From NCBI GenBank assembly GCA_030748485.1, contig JASMLW010000438.1, positions 1-34,019 of the forward strand: 34,019 nucleotides of DNA, read 5' to 3'. The notes below the pieces were generated by a model, which worked only from the letters and a program-made list of their open reading frames with translations, was not told where the DNA came from and made no database searches. Origin of the DNA: Pirellulaceae bacterium. Its GTDB lineage: Bacteria > Planctomycetota > Planctomycetia > Pirellulales > Pirellulaceae. Positions 1-7,941 of this stretch are shown here, one piece after another. The translations under genes were made by a program, and so were the position numbers. Numbering within the stretch: the stretch's first letter is position 1; each line of letters begins with the position of its first letter.

Positions 1-1358
1 CCACCGCCGCCGCCCAAAGCGATGCTGATCTGTTCCGTTTTCAGGCGAAGACTGGCGAGCAATGGGTGTTGGAGGTGAACGCGGCCCGCAACAAATCGAA
101 ACTCGACTCCAAAGTCGAAGTGCTGTCCGCGGCTGGCGAGCCGATCGCTCGCGTCAAGCTGCAAGCGGTCCGCGACTCCTACTTCACTTTCCGCGGTAAG
201 GATTCGAATACGATCGACGACTTCCGCGTGCACAACTGGGAAGAGATGGAGTTGAACGAATACCTTTACTCGGACGGCGAGGTCGTCAAGTTGTGGCTCT
301 GGCCGCGGGGGCCGGATTCCGGTTTCAAGGTCTACCCGGGAGAAGGTAAGCGATACGGCTACTTTGGTACGACGCCCACGTCGCACGCTCTGCAAGCGCC
401 GTGCTTTATTGTCGAGCCGCACTCGCCGTCGGCGAAACTGATTCCCAACGGTCTGCCGACATTCACGCTGTTCTTCGAAAACGATGATGAGAGCCAGCGG
501 CGTTTGGGTAGCGACTCCAAGCTGACGTTTACGGCTCCGGCCGACGGCCAGTACCTCGCCCGAGTAACGGATGTTCGCGGATTCGCCGGCGATGACTTTC
601 ATTACTCCTTGACGATTCGGCCCCGCCGGCCGGACTTCAAAGTCACTCTGGGAGGAGCCAACCCGACCGTAAACAAGGCGGGTGGGCGCGAGTTTTCAGT
701 TCGCGCCGAGCGGATTGACAACTTCGACGGCCCGATTCGCGTCGATATCGAAAACGCGCCGCCCGGTTTCCATGTGACGTCGCCCATTACGATTGAGGCG
801 GAGCAGAACGTGGCGTATGGAGTCATCTCGGCTGACGCCGACGCCCCCGCGCCGACGGCTGAGAACGCCAAGGCGACGTCGGTCGCGGCGACAGCCCTCA
901 TCAACGACGCTGAAGTGACGCACGGCGTGAACAACTTGGGTGAAATCAAGTTGGCCGAGGCGGCGAAAGTCGTCGTGCGGCTGCGGCGAATCGACGACGC
1001 GCCCGACGCGCGGTACAGCGCCGACAATCCCCTGGAACTGGTCGTCGCGCCGGGGCAAACGATCCAAGCCAAGGTCGTTGTCGAACGACGAGACTTCAAG
1101 GCACGCATTTCGTTCGGAAACGCGGACGCCGGACGCAATCTCCCCCATGGAGTGATCGTCGACAACATCGGACTCAACGGGCTGTTGGTCGTCGAGGGCA
1201 AGTCGGAGCGGTCGTTCTTCATCACCGCCGCCAAATGGGCTCCCGACACAACCCGGCCGTTCCACATCTTGGCTCGAGTCGAAGGCAATCAGGCTACCTT
1301 GCCCGTCGTGCTGCGCGTTCGTCGCCCGGAGCAAACCGCCGCCGCGGGCGAAGACTAA
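1..1358 (+). CDS. Exported PPC-type protein, C-terminal part (5' end outside window)
   Basis: The reading frame is open from the first bases of the window to a TAA at 1356-1358, so the gene starts upstream. The first visible GTG codon, at 66, lies inside the conserved stretch and is not the start. The visible beginning reads D-A-D-L-F-R-F-Q-A-K-T-G-E-Q-W, typical of pre-peptidase C-terminal (PPC, beta-sandwich) domains common in planctomycete secreted proteins. A second PPC-like stretch ends around residues 170-190 (Y-L-A-R-V-T-D-V-R-G-F). The last 240 residues look like Ig/NPCBM-like beta-rich segments. No catalytic motif is visible. It is likely exported and may bind carbohydrate or protein. 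It is convergent with rtcB, with a gap of about 50 bases. The domain call is good and the function is unknown. Confidence 0.8.
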   Translation, partial: TAAAQSDADLFRFQAKTGEQWVLEVNAARNKSKLDSKVEVLSAAGEPIARVKLQAVRDSYFTFRGKDSNTIDDFRVHNWEEMELNEYLYSDGEVVKLWLWPRGPDSGFKVYPGEGKRYGYFGTTPTSHALQAPCFIVEPHSPSAKLIPNGLPTFTLFFENDDESQRRLGSDSKLTFTAPADGQYLARVTDVRGFAGDDFHYSLTIRPRRPDFKVTLGGANPTVNKAGGREFSVRAERIDNFDGPIRVDIENAPPGFHVTSPITIEAEQNVAYGVISADADAPAPTAENAKATSVAATALINDAEVTHGVNNLGEIKLAEAAKVVVRLRRIDDAPDARYSADNPLELVVAPGQTIQAKVVVERRDFKARISFGNADAGRNLPHGVIVDNIGLNGLLVVEGKSERSFFITAAKWAPDTTRPFHILARVEGNQATLPVVLRVRRPEQTAAAGED

Positions 1359-1411
1359 CGGTCTGCTTCCGGTCAACGATTTCAATGCCGCGTCAAGAGT
1401 TCGATCTTCCG

Positions 1412-2800
1412 TCAATCTTCGGCCTTGCTGCCGTCTCCACACATCTTGACGATGCGCGGGTCAAAGCGAGCGATGGCGGCGACCAGATCCTCCTGCTCGC
1501 GCATGACGTCGACAATATTCTTGTAGACGCCGGGCACTTCGTCGGCTCCGGCCGACAGCACCTTCACGCCTCGCTTGGCCAGGTCGTTCCTCACGGCGTT
1601 CCAGACGTAGCGCTCCTTGGCCTTGGTTCGCGACATGCGGCGGCCAGCTCCGTGCGAAGCTGACTCCAGACTGGTCGGGTTGCCCAAGCCGCGGACCACG
1701 AACGCCGGGTCGGCCATGGAACCGGGGATGACGCCGAGCACGCCCGCGCCCGCGGGAGTGGCTCCCTTGCGGTGGACGATGACATCCTTCCCGCCGTGCG
1801 TCTCGCGCCAAGCGAAGTTGTGGTGGTTTTCCACACCCGCGACAACTTGAGCGCCGAGCTTCTTGGTCACCAGCCGGTGAATGACGTCGTGGTTGGCGGC
1901 CGCGTAGTCGCCCATCAGGTTCATCGCCGCCCAGTACTCTTGTCCCTCCTGACTATCCAGATCGAGCCAGGCGAGCCGATCGAGATCCTCGTATCGCTTG
2001 GGCAGCTGCGCGCGGGCGATCGCGCTGTACGTCGAACAGACGGCGGCCCCGGCCCCGCGACTTCCGCTGTGGCTGAGCAACCCCACGTACTCGCCCGGGT
2101 CCAGCTGCAGGTCCTCGTCGCGCTCGTCGACCGTCACCACGCCAAATTCGGCGAAGTGGTTGCCCGATCCGGACGTTCCAAGTTGCTTCCAGGCGGTGTC
2201 CTTCCGCTCGCGCGTGATCCGCGTGACCGTCCAGTCGTCGTCCATCACGGCGTGGTCCTGCGGCGTCTGGTGCTTCGCTCCGATCCCAAACACGGTGCCG
2301 TTTTCCAAGGCTTGCCGATAGTGATCGAAGCGAGTTTTCATAGTGGACGGCTCGAGATCCAGCACCGACAGCTTCATGCGGCAGGCGATGTCGACGCCGA
2401 CAGCGTACGGCACGACGGCTCCTTCGACGGCCAGGACGCCGCCGATCGGCAGTCCGTAACCGACGTGGGCATCCGGCATCAGGGCCGCCGCGGTCGCGTT
2501 GGGAATTGCACAAGCGCGCCGCATTTGGCCGTGCGCGGCGTCGTCAATCTCGGTCCCCCAAGTCTCGTACGAAATCGGCTCGCCGCGGACAAACTGACTC
2601 TCCTCGATGACGCTGCGAGCGAGATCGCCGAAGTAGACGTGGTCGACGTGATCCTCGGGCGCAGCCAGCAACTCGGTGATGACCTGCTTCACGTTCATAC
2701 CGCGCAGTTCGCGCGCCGCGGCCGCCGCCTGGATCCCGGCAACCGCGGGAGCGACACACGCTTCGGGGACACCGATCTTCATCAACTGTCGACTGTTCAT
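1412..2800 (-). CDS. rtcB: RtcB family RNA ligase (3'-phosphate/5'-OH)
   Basis: The 462-residue protein matches RtcB, which joins RNA 2',3'-cyclic phosphate or 3'-phosphate ends to 5'-OH ends using GTP and Mn2+, for tRNA or RNA repair. The whole active-site set is visible: the D-A-H-V-G-Y-G-L-P-I-G-G motif (110-121), Cys140 in G-V-D-I-A-C, His215 in G-N-H-F-A-E, His244 in S-H-S-G-S-R, H-H-N-F at 326-329, and His383 in S-H-G-A-G-R, the site equivalent to the guanylylated histidine. The frame extends 69 codons upstream, but the ATG at 2800 is preceded by an AAAAGGAAA ribosome site and the protein then begins in the normal way. No archease gene or RtcR regulator is next to it. The paralog type is not certain, but the family is. 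Confidence 0.93.
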   Translation of the reverse strand: MNSRQLMKIGVPEACVAPAVAGIQAAAAARELRGMNVKQVITELLAAPEDHVDHVYFGDLARSVIEESQFVRGEPISYETWGTEIDDAAHGQMRRACAIPNATAAALMPDAHVGYGLPIGGVLAVEGAVVPYAVGVDIACRMKLSVLDLEPSTMKTRFDHYRQALENGTVFGIGAKHQTPQDHAVMDDDWTVTRITRERKDTAWKQLGTSGSGNHFAEFGVVTVDERDEDLQLDPGEYVGLLSHSGSRGAGAAVCSTYSAIARAQLPKRYEDLDRLAWLDLDSQEGQEYWAAMNLMGDYAAANHDVIHRLVTKKLGAQVVAGVENHHNFAWRETHGGKDVIVHRKGATPAGAGVLGVIPGSMADPAFVVRGLGNPTSLESASHGAGRRMSRTKAKERYVWNAVRNDLAKRGVKVLSAGADEVPGVYKNIVDVMREQEDLVAAIARFDPRIVKMCGDGSKAED

Positions 2801-2915
2801 TCGCGTCGTTTCCTTTTCCGACCTACGAGTCGGTGCGTAGTGGAATTCACCAAGAACTCCCTGTTCGTCAGAGCACCGGGCTGTTTCAAGTGCGGCCCAT
2901 CCCGCCGCCCGGTTG

Positions 2916-2944
2916 TACGTATCGTATTCCCGACACGATACGTA
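2916..2944. repeat. 10-bp perfect inverted repeat, possible operator
   Basis: TACGTATCGT at 2916-2925 and ACGATACGTA at 2935-2944 are exact reverse complements separated by 9 bases. The repeat lies between the divergent rtcB and the HEAT-like gene, 116 bases upstream of the rtcB start. Symmetry and position would suit a dimeric regulator site or a hairpin. No regulator can be assigned. Confidence 0.6.
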
Positions 2945-3002
2945 AGCGACGGGTTCGTTGGTAGTTGAGTGAGAAGCAGTTCTCCGCCGATAGGCGAAGG
3001 AG

Positions 3003-3060
3003 TACAATCAACCCGGCAGTGGCGAGCATCACGTTGCTCGTCCCCACTTGTCGATGGGGA
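3003..3060 (+). promoter_or_regulatory. Putative -10 box followed by two adjacent hairpins
   Basis: A TACAAT box lies at 3003-3008, inside GAGTACAATC, a string also seen at the better promoter near 17433. No convincing -35 is present. It is followed directly by two abutting hairpins: CGAGCA/TGCTCG (3023-3040) and TCCCC/GGGGA (3041-3060). They would sit in the 5' leader of the downstream HEAT-like gene if the ATG at 3084 is its start. The promoter call is weak; the inverted repeats are directly visible. Confidence 0.35.
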
Positions 3061-3083
3061 AGCGGCTCACACCGCGAAGGACC

Positions 3084-3761
3084 ATGACGACGATCAATAT
3101 AAGTGGAAGACACAATCTCGTTGGTTTCCCACGTAACGCCAACCACAAGTTCAATATAAACGAGCGGACTTGGCGGGTCGGAGCTGGCGGCGTTCGGACC
3201 TTGAACTTGCTAGCCGAGTTGTATCATGCCAGGTCAACGACGGATCTCTACTGGCTCGTCAAGCACCGCGAGCTCGTTCGTGAGATCAAGCGACTGTCCG
3301 CGCGCCCCGTTCTGACTCTCGTTATTCAACAGACTTCCAACGCGCATTTGAGGAAGCTCGCCGTCTGGCTCCGAGGGCTTTGCGGGGGAACATTGGGGAC
3401 GAAGATCATCTTTGACCTTCGCGACGATGGCGACGAATCGATGCGTCGCGTCGTGACTCGCGCGCTTCGTCGCATGTCGGCGTGGTGGGAGCTGCGGCGG
3501 ATCGCTCGATGGGAATCGTCGCCCGCCATTCAGCGTATGGCGACGGCGAAGGAGCCGACGTTATTTGGTGATCGCCTGAGCGCAGCTACGCGGAACTTCA
3601 CCCGCGGCGCGCCGTCGGAAGATCGATCGGAGCGATCAAGAATGACGCTCTCCATTTCGCGCTTCCTCGACCTGGCCGGGGGCAAGCCGCCGAAGTCGCC
3701 TCAGGTGATTCGCGAGATACTCTTGCGGATCCATCGCTTGATCTGCGGCCAGTCGACGTAG
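3084..3761 (+). CDS. Hypothetical protein, HEAT-like helical
   Basis: I do not recognise a named family. From the ATG at 3084 the protein has 225 residues, rich in Leu, Arg and Ala, with amphipathic helix pairs in the middle (L-R-K-L-A-V-W-L-R-G-L, then D-E-S-M-R-R-V-V-T-R-A-L-R-R-M) that resemble one or two HEAT-type repeats. There is no signal peptide or membrane segment. In-frame alternatives are ATG 3054 and TTG 3048, but both fall inside a hairpin. ATG 3084 has GAAGGA only two bases away, which is too close to be a clear ribosome site. The first 30 codons use rarer codons (ATA, AGA, GGA) than the neighbours. It diverges from rtcB and converges on the vWA gene. It could be a real but poorly conserved gene. 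Confidence 0.5.
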   Translation: MTTINISGRHNLVGFPRNANHKFNINERTWRVGAGGVRTLNLLAELYHARSTTDLYWLVKHRELVREIKRLSARPVLTLVIQQTSNAHLRKLAVWLRGLCGGTLGTKIIFDLRDDGDESMRRVVTRALRRMSAWWELRRIARWESSPAIQRMATAKEPTLFGDRLSAATRNFTRGAPSEDRSERSRMTLSISRFLDLAGGKPPKSPQVIREILLRIHRLICGQST

Positions 3762-3832
3762 CCCGTCGCCGGGTTGCATCGCGCGAGGACTGTCGCAGTT
3801 GCTCGGTCGCGAGAGACAACACGACTGCGACG

Positions 3833-4921
3833 CTATTCGATGAGCACCGAGCCCGCCGTGCGAGCCAACTCGTCGAAGGAACGGACCAGATCGTCCGTGT
3901 CGTCGGCGTGTAGATACTTCCCGCCGCCTTCATTGGCGACGAGTCGCATCCGCCGCCGGTCGGCTCCTGAGCTGAACGTGACGGCGTGAACGACCACACC
4001 CGCCAGCTCATCATCATCGCGGGCTCGACGCGTCTCCTTGACGGGGTCGTAGCGACGATTGTGTCGGCCGTCCGTCATCACAATGATGACCGGCGAGGCG
4101 TGACGGCGACGACGCATCGACTTGAGGGCTTTCACTGCGTCCTTGATCCCCAGCCCGATATCGGTGGCTCCGGTCGCTCGCATGCTCGCCATCTTGCGGT
4201 CGAACTTGGTGTAGTTCGTATCGAGATCAGCGTCGATCCGGACGTTGTGCGAGTACGAGACCAGTCCGATTTGCTCGACGCTCGGCGTTTCGTCCACGAC
4301 CTTGCGAAACACGCCGACCGCGTACTTCAGCCCCTCCAAACGGGTGATCCGCCTGCCGGTGATCGGATGCCGCACGCCGCCCCAATTCATCGATCCCGAG
4401 CGATCGACGACGACGATGATGTCGCGTTCTTCGATGGCGGCGGTAGCGACTTTACTGGCGTCGAACGAGTCGGTGCCCATGAAGCGGCCGAGCATGGTGG
4501 ACACCGAACCCGACGCCGAGCCGCTGGTCCGCAGCCCGTTCACACGGACTGCGTTGAGTGGCGTGCCTCCACCGACGAAGCTGTACTTTCCACTCGCTCC
4601 CGCCGCCGCTCGGCCGAGAACAATATTGGCGTCGTCGATCAGCAGGCCTTTTCCGGCGACCATGTTCTTGGCGGCGATGTTCTTGACCGCCGTCCGCACT
4701 TCGGCCGCCGACTTACCTTCAGCCAAGGCTTCCGCCCCCGCCTGAGCGGCCGAGTCGGTCGCCGCGCGAAGCTGCGTTTGAGTGAGCTGGATGTAGGCGA
4801 CGTCGACAGCGAATCCGGCCGCCGCGATGAACAGTGAGAGCATCACCAGAATGATGATGATGACCGAGCCGCGGCGATTCTGGTGACGTCGTCTCGAAAA
4901 GCGTGATCTGCGCGATCGCAT
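3833..4921 (-). CDS. TadE/G-like membrane-anchored vWA domain protein
   Basis: The 362-residue protein has a basic N-terminus followed by a membrane segment (19-39) and a helix of the Tad/Flp pilus TadE/G type (V-D-V-A-Y-I-Q-L-T-Q-T-Q-L-R-A-A-T-D). The C-terminal half is a von Willebrand A domain with a full metal ion-dependent adhesion site: D173-R-S-G-S-M, Thr253 and Asp284 (M-T-D-G). This makes a single-pass, outward-facing adhesion or surface assembly protein likely. The open frame begins at a TTG at 5008, but the ATG at 4921 gives the standard basic-plus-hydrophobic start. The ribosome site is weak. No tad secretion ATPase, prepilin or TadB/C gene is near, so it is either a lone pseudopilin-like adhesin or works with distant tad genes. 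Confidence 0.85.
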   Translation of the reverse strand: MRSRRSRFSRRRHQNRRGSVIIIILVMLSLFIAAAGFAVDVAYIQLTQTQLRAATDSAAQAGAEALAEGKSAAEVRTAVKNIAAKNMVAGKGLLIDDANIVLGRAAAGASGKYSFVGGGTPLNAVRVNGLRTSGSASGSVSTMLGRFMGTDSFDASKVATAAIEERDIIVVVDRSGSMNWGGVRHPITGRRITRLEGLKYAVGVFRKVVDETPSVEQIGLVSYSHNVRIDADLDTNYTKFDRKMASMRATGATDIGLGIKDAVKALKSMRRRRHASPVIIVMTDGRHNRRYDPVKETRRARDDDELAGVVVHAVTFSSGADRRRMRLVANEGGGKYLHADDTDDLVRSFDELARTAGSVLIE

Positions 4922-5114
4922 ACAGGGCCCCAAATGCGAGTGCATTGAACAGTGGAAAAAGACCACCTGCCAATTCAACAAGTAGGTCGAATTCGGCACG
5001 CTGTCCAAGCGGTTAACGCCTAAATGCGCCCGGCTCTCGCCAGCGGGTCCACCTGTAGCAGCTGCGCCGAAGAAATGAATCGGCCAGTCGTTGGCGAGTT
5101 GGCTTGGGAGTGGA

Positions 5115-6053
5115 CTATTTCTTGGAGCCGGTCAGTTCACCGTGCACGTGCTCGATGTTCTCCTCACGAGTCTTGGCGTCCACGCCGGTCCATTCTTTGT
5201 AGAACGGCAAGTCGATCTCGGCCTTCATCTCGGCGAGCGTCTTCTTGCCGTCGATCGCCTTTTGGACGTACGCTCGCAGCTCGACAAAATATCGCCGCTG
5301 CAGGGCGATCAGATCCTTGCCGGCGAGCTCGCCGTGGCCGGGAGCGATCTTCTTCACCGGCAGTTCTTCCATCGCGTTGAGCACGGTGATCCAGCTGGCC
5401 GTGTCGCTGTCGCCCGTGTAGTTGAAGGCTCCGTTAACGCAGGCGTCGCCTGTGAAGAGGATGCCTTGCTTGGGGAGCCAAGCGACCGCGTCGCCCATCG
5501 TGTGGGCGTGGCCGAAGTGGAGCAACTCCATCCGCTGCTCGCCGTCGTCGAACACGATGCGATGCGGAAAATAGATCGACGGCTTCTCGTATTTCAACTC
5601 ACCGTACTCTTCGGCGCGAGTCTCCTTCGAGCGTTCAAAGCCGTCCACGCCCTTGGTGTCGAATTCTGGGCGGCTGCGTTCCGAGGCGACCGCGGTGGCT
5701 CCGATTTCGGTGTACCGAACGTTGCCGTCGGCGTGGTCGCCGTGGTAGTGCGTGTCGAAGACGAACCGAATCGGCTTGTCGGTCCGCTGGCGGATCAGCT
5801 TGATCACCTCGTCGGCTTGGTTGGGGAAGTTGGCGTCGATCACGACGACATAGTCCTTGAAGATCACCCAGCCCTGATTGCAGCCGGTGAATGTCGGCTC
5901 GGTTTGCGCTTTGCGAAAGAAGACGCCCGGAGCCAGCTCGTGAACCTTGGTTTCCGTCGGGATGAACCAGGCCCGGGCAACCGTGAAACTCGACGCCAGC
6001 GCGGCGGCGACAAACGTGAAGATGACCAAGCGGCTGGCGAATTTGCGATTCAT
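5115..6053 (-). CDS. Exported metallo-beta-lactamase-fold hydrolase
   Basis: The 312-residue protein has a signal peptide (residues 1-28, cut near A-R-A) and a metallo-beta-lactamase fold. The zinc ligands are visible: H102-x-H104-x-D106-H107 in T-H-Y-H-G-D-H-A-D-G, a His in F-G-H-A-H-T (182 or 184), Asp203 in F-T-G-D-A, and His240 in A-P-G-H-G-E. The family covers glyoxalase II-like thioester hydrolases, SoxH-like proteins and quinoprotein-relay hydrolases, and the substrate cannot be told from sequence. The ATG at 6053 has GGAGAG 6-7 bases upstream and is preferred over a start 17 codons earlier. The next minus-strand gene upstream, a small conserved protein, ends 81 bases away, so co-transcription is possible. 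Confidence 0.88.
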   Translation of the reverse strand: MNRKFASRLVIFTFVAAALASSFTVARAWFIPTETKVHELAPGVFFRKAQTEPTFTGCNQGWVIFKDYVVVIDANFPNQADEVIKLIRQRTDKPIRFVFDTHYHGDHADGNVRYTEIGATAVASERSRPEFDTKGVDGFERSKETRAEEYGELKYEKPSIYFPHRIVFDDGEQRMELLHFGHAHTMGDAVAWLPKQGILFTGDACVNGAFNYTGDSDTASWITVLNAMEELPVKKIAPGHGELAGKDLIALQRRYFVELRAYVQKAIDGKKTLAEMKAEIDLPFYKEWTGVDAKTREENIEHVHGELTGSKK

Positions 6054-6134
6054 GTCAAGCTCTCCGTGACGGCTTCCCAATCGATTGAGCGGACGTTTTG
6101 CCATGGTGGCCGCCCCAACGCGACCAATGAAACG

Positions 6135-6359
6135 CTAACGATCGTAACTGTTCGGCACGTCGCGTGCATCCACTTCCAGCCAAGAGGCTTGATCGCGCCG
6201 CTCCCAACGAGCTCGAATCGTCCACCGCTGGCCGTCGTGAAAGTCGTACGTGGCGTAACGGACATCGCTGAGCGGCAACCCCAATCGCTCGGCCAGTTGC
6301 ACTCCGACTTGCCGCAGCGACTCCTTGCCGGCTCCCGCCGGTCGAAATCGACGTCCCAT
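6135..6359 (-). CDS. Small conserved hypothetical protein (74 aa)
   Basis: The 74-residue protein starts at ATG 6359 with GGGGAG at a good distance. It begins with a basic stretch (M-G-R-R-F-R-P) and has a compact alpha/beta composition with several Trp and Arg (W-T-I-R-A-R-W-E-R-R). There is no signal peptide, membrane segment or metal motif. I do not recognise the family. It lies between the metallo-beta-lactamase gene and the terminator that closes the Gfo/Idh/MocA gene, so it probably heads a two-gene unit with the hydrolase. An upstream ATG at 6404 in the same frame would add 15 residues but has no better ribosome site. Confidence 0.6.
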   Translation of the reverse strand: MGRRFRPAGAGKESLRQVGVQLAERLGLPLSDVRYATYDFHDGQRWTIRARWERRDQASWLEVDARDVPNSYDR

Positions 6360-6441
6360 TGTCTGCTCCCCGATCGGGCATCCACGAAAGTTGTCTTTCA
6401 CCATGATCGAGCAGCTTGTGACACGAGCGGTCAACGAGCCG

Positions 6442-6481
6442 AAAAAAAACGCTCGCTCCCGCCCTCGTGCGAGAGGGAGCG
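6442..6481 (-). terminator. Rho-independent terminator of the Gfo/Idh/MocA gene
   Basis: On the minus strand CGCTCCC (6481-6475) pairs with GGGAGCG (6460-6454). An inner CCCTC/GAGGG pairing is also possible. The stem is followed after four bases by eight T residues (6449-6442). It begins 25 bases after the stop codon of the oxidoreductase gene. This is the clearest intrinsic terminator in the window. Confidence 0.85.
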
Positions 6482-6505
6482 CGTTGCCGCCCCCGCGATC
6501 CGCGG

Positions 6506-7798
6506 TCACAACTTGGCCCAGTGATCGTCGCGATACGTGCGAACGAGCAGCGAGTTGGCTTCCTGGTCGTCTTTGAATTGCTCGGCGGCGTGGTCGAACT
6601 GGAGATTCCTTCCCAAGCGGATCGCGATGTTGCCGAGGTGACAGAGCGAGGTGGTCAGGTGTCCCAATTCGATGTCGGCATTGGAACGCCGCTTGTTGCG
6701 GATCGCATCGATGAAATCGGCGATGTGGCTGTTGGTGTTTTGAGCTTCCAATTTGATGTCGAGCGGTTTGCGCTGATTGCGATCGAGATGGACTTCGCAC
6801 TTACCCCGACGGCTCAGGAACATCTGCCCGCGATCCCCGTAGAACTCGACGCCGCTGTCGCAATTGTGAGGATAGTTCGTCGACCAGAGCCGCTCTTCGT
6901 AGATCAGCATTTGCTTGTCGCTGCCGTTCTCGGCGGCGAATTCATAACAGACTTGCTGAGTATCGGGGAATTCCGCTCCGTTGTGATACGTGTAGCGGCC
7001 ACCCATGCCGGCGATCCGTTGTGGATGCTGATCGACACCCAATCCCCACCGCGCGTACTCGATGTCGTGGATGCCGTCGTTGCCGATTTCACCCGTGCCA
7101 AAATGCCGCGACCAATTCCACTGCGAGATAACGCCGTCGTAGTATTCGATCGGCGGCACGGGTCCGAGCCACATCTCGAAGTCCAGATCGCGCGGCGGCT
7201 TGGCGTTCGCGCCGCGGCCGGCTCCGGGACGTCGTTGAATGTTCCACGCCTTGGCGGTCAGCACCTTGCCGATGACGCCGTTGCGAAGCGCGTCGACCGC
7301 CTCGATCATCGTACTCGTGCTGCGGACTTGCGTACCGTGTTGGACGACGCAATCGTGTGCGCGCGCCGCCTCGACCATCACGCGTCCTTCGCGGAGATTG
7401 TGCGAGCACGGCTTTTCGACGTAAACGTGTTTGCCGGCGCGGCAGCAGACGACCGTCGCCGGAGCGTGCCAATGTACGGGTGTCGCCACGATGACCGCGT
7501 CCACCGAGTCGCCGTCGATCATCTCGCGAAAGTCGCCCGTCGTCTTGATCTTGCCTCCAAACTGGGCCGCCGCTTGGGTGAGCCTGCCGTTGTTCGGATC
7601 GGCCAGATAGACCAAGTCGACATCGTTGCGCTGCCGAAACATGTCGGCCACGCCGCGACCGCGACCGCCGCAGCCAATCAAGCCGACCCGCACTCGCTCG
7701 TTGGCTCCGCGCGACTCCGAAACGGCGCTCAGCGCCACCGTCGCCACGCCCGCACCGGCTGCCTGCTGAATGAAAGTACGCCGATTGTTCTCTGACAT
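6506..7798 (-). CDS. Gfo/Idh/MocA family oxidoreductase, Tat-exported
   Basis: The 430-residue protein starts with a twin-arginine signal (N-N-R-R-T-F-I-Q-Q-A-A-G-A-G-V-A), so it should be folded with its cofactor and exported to the periplasm. A Rossmann motif G-L-I-G-C-G-G-R-G-R-G (around residues 39-49) binds NAD(P), and the family's E-K-P motif is present (V-E-K-P-C-S-H). The C-terminal half is the typical beta-sheet domain. Such proteins act on sugars or sugar acids, and some planctomycete members are annotated as glucose-fructose oxidoreductase-like. The ATG at 7798 has GGGAG nine bases upstream. It diverges from a sulfatase gene, which suggests a joint role in polysaccharide breakdown. 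The substrate is unknown. Confidence 0.93.
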   Translation of the reverse strand: MSENNRRTFIQQAAGAGVATVALSAVSESRGANERVRVGLIGCGGRGRGVADMFRQRNDVDLVYLADPNNGRLTQAAAQFGGKIKTTGDFREMIDGDSVDAVIVATPVHWHAPATVVCCRAGKHVYVEKPCSHNLREGRVMVEAARAHDCVVQHGTQVRSTSTMIEAVDALRNGVIGKVLTAKAWNIQRRPGAGRGANAKPPRDLDFEMWLGPVPPIEYYDGVISQWNWSRHFGTGEIGNDGIHDIEYARWGLGVDQHPQRIAGMGGRYTYHNGAEFPDTQQVCYEFAAENGSDKQMLIYEERLWSTNYPHNCDSGVEFYGDRGQMFLSRRGKCEVHLDRNQRKPLDIKLEAQNTNSHIADFIDAIRNKRRSNADIELGHLTTSLCHLGNIAIRLGRNLQFDHAAEQFKDDQEANSLLVRTYRDDHWAKL

Positions 7799-7898
7799 GT
7801 CTGCGCTCCCAAGGAAGGCCTGGCGCCATGATCCACCGACTGCCGCACAGCATAGGCGAACCGCTAAGGCGATAACAGCAGCGAGCTCGCGGCGAGGC

Positions 7899-7904
7899 TA
7901 TAAT
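7899..7904 (+). promoter_or_regulatory. Putative -10 box upstream of sulfatase 1
   Basis: A perfect TATAAT lies 37 bases before the sulfatase ATG in the divergent gap. The region 17 bases upstream has no good -35 match, so this is a weak candidate based on the -10 alone. Confidence 0.35.
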
Positions 7905-7941
7905 CGTGGCTTCTCTCGCCGCTCACCCCCCGAGATTCACC

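Noticed and set aside
1772..2968. Plus-strand 398-codon frame opposite rtcB
   Set aside because: Antisense shadow of a gene whose full active-site set is on the other strand; composition is typical of antisense frames in GC-rich DNA.
5091..6524. Plus-strand 477-codon frame opposite the metallo-beta-lactamase gene
   Set aside because: Antisense shadow covering two minus-strand genes and the gap between them; no recognisable motif.
6467..7795. Plus-strand 442-codon frame opposite the Gfo/Idh/MocA gene
   Set aside because: Antisense shadow; the minus strand has a Tat signal, Rossmann motif, ribosome site and terminator.
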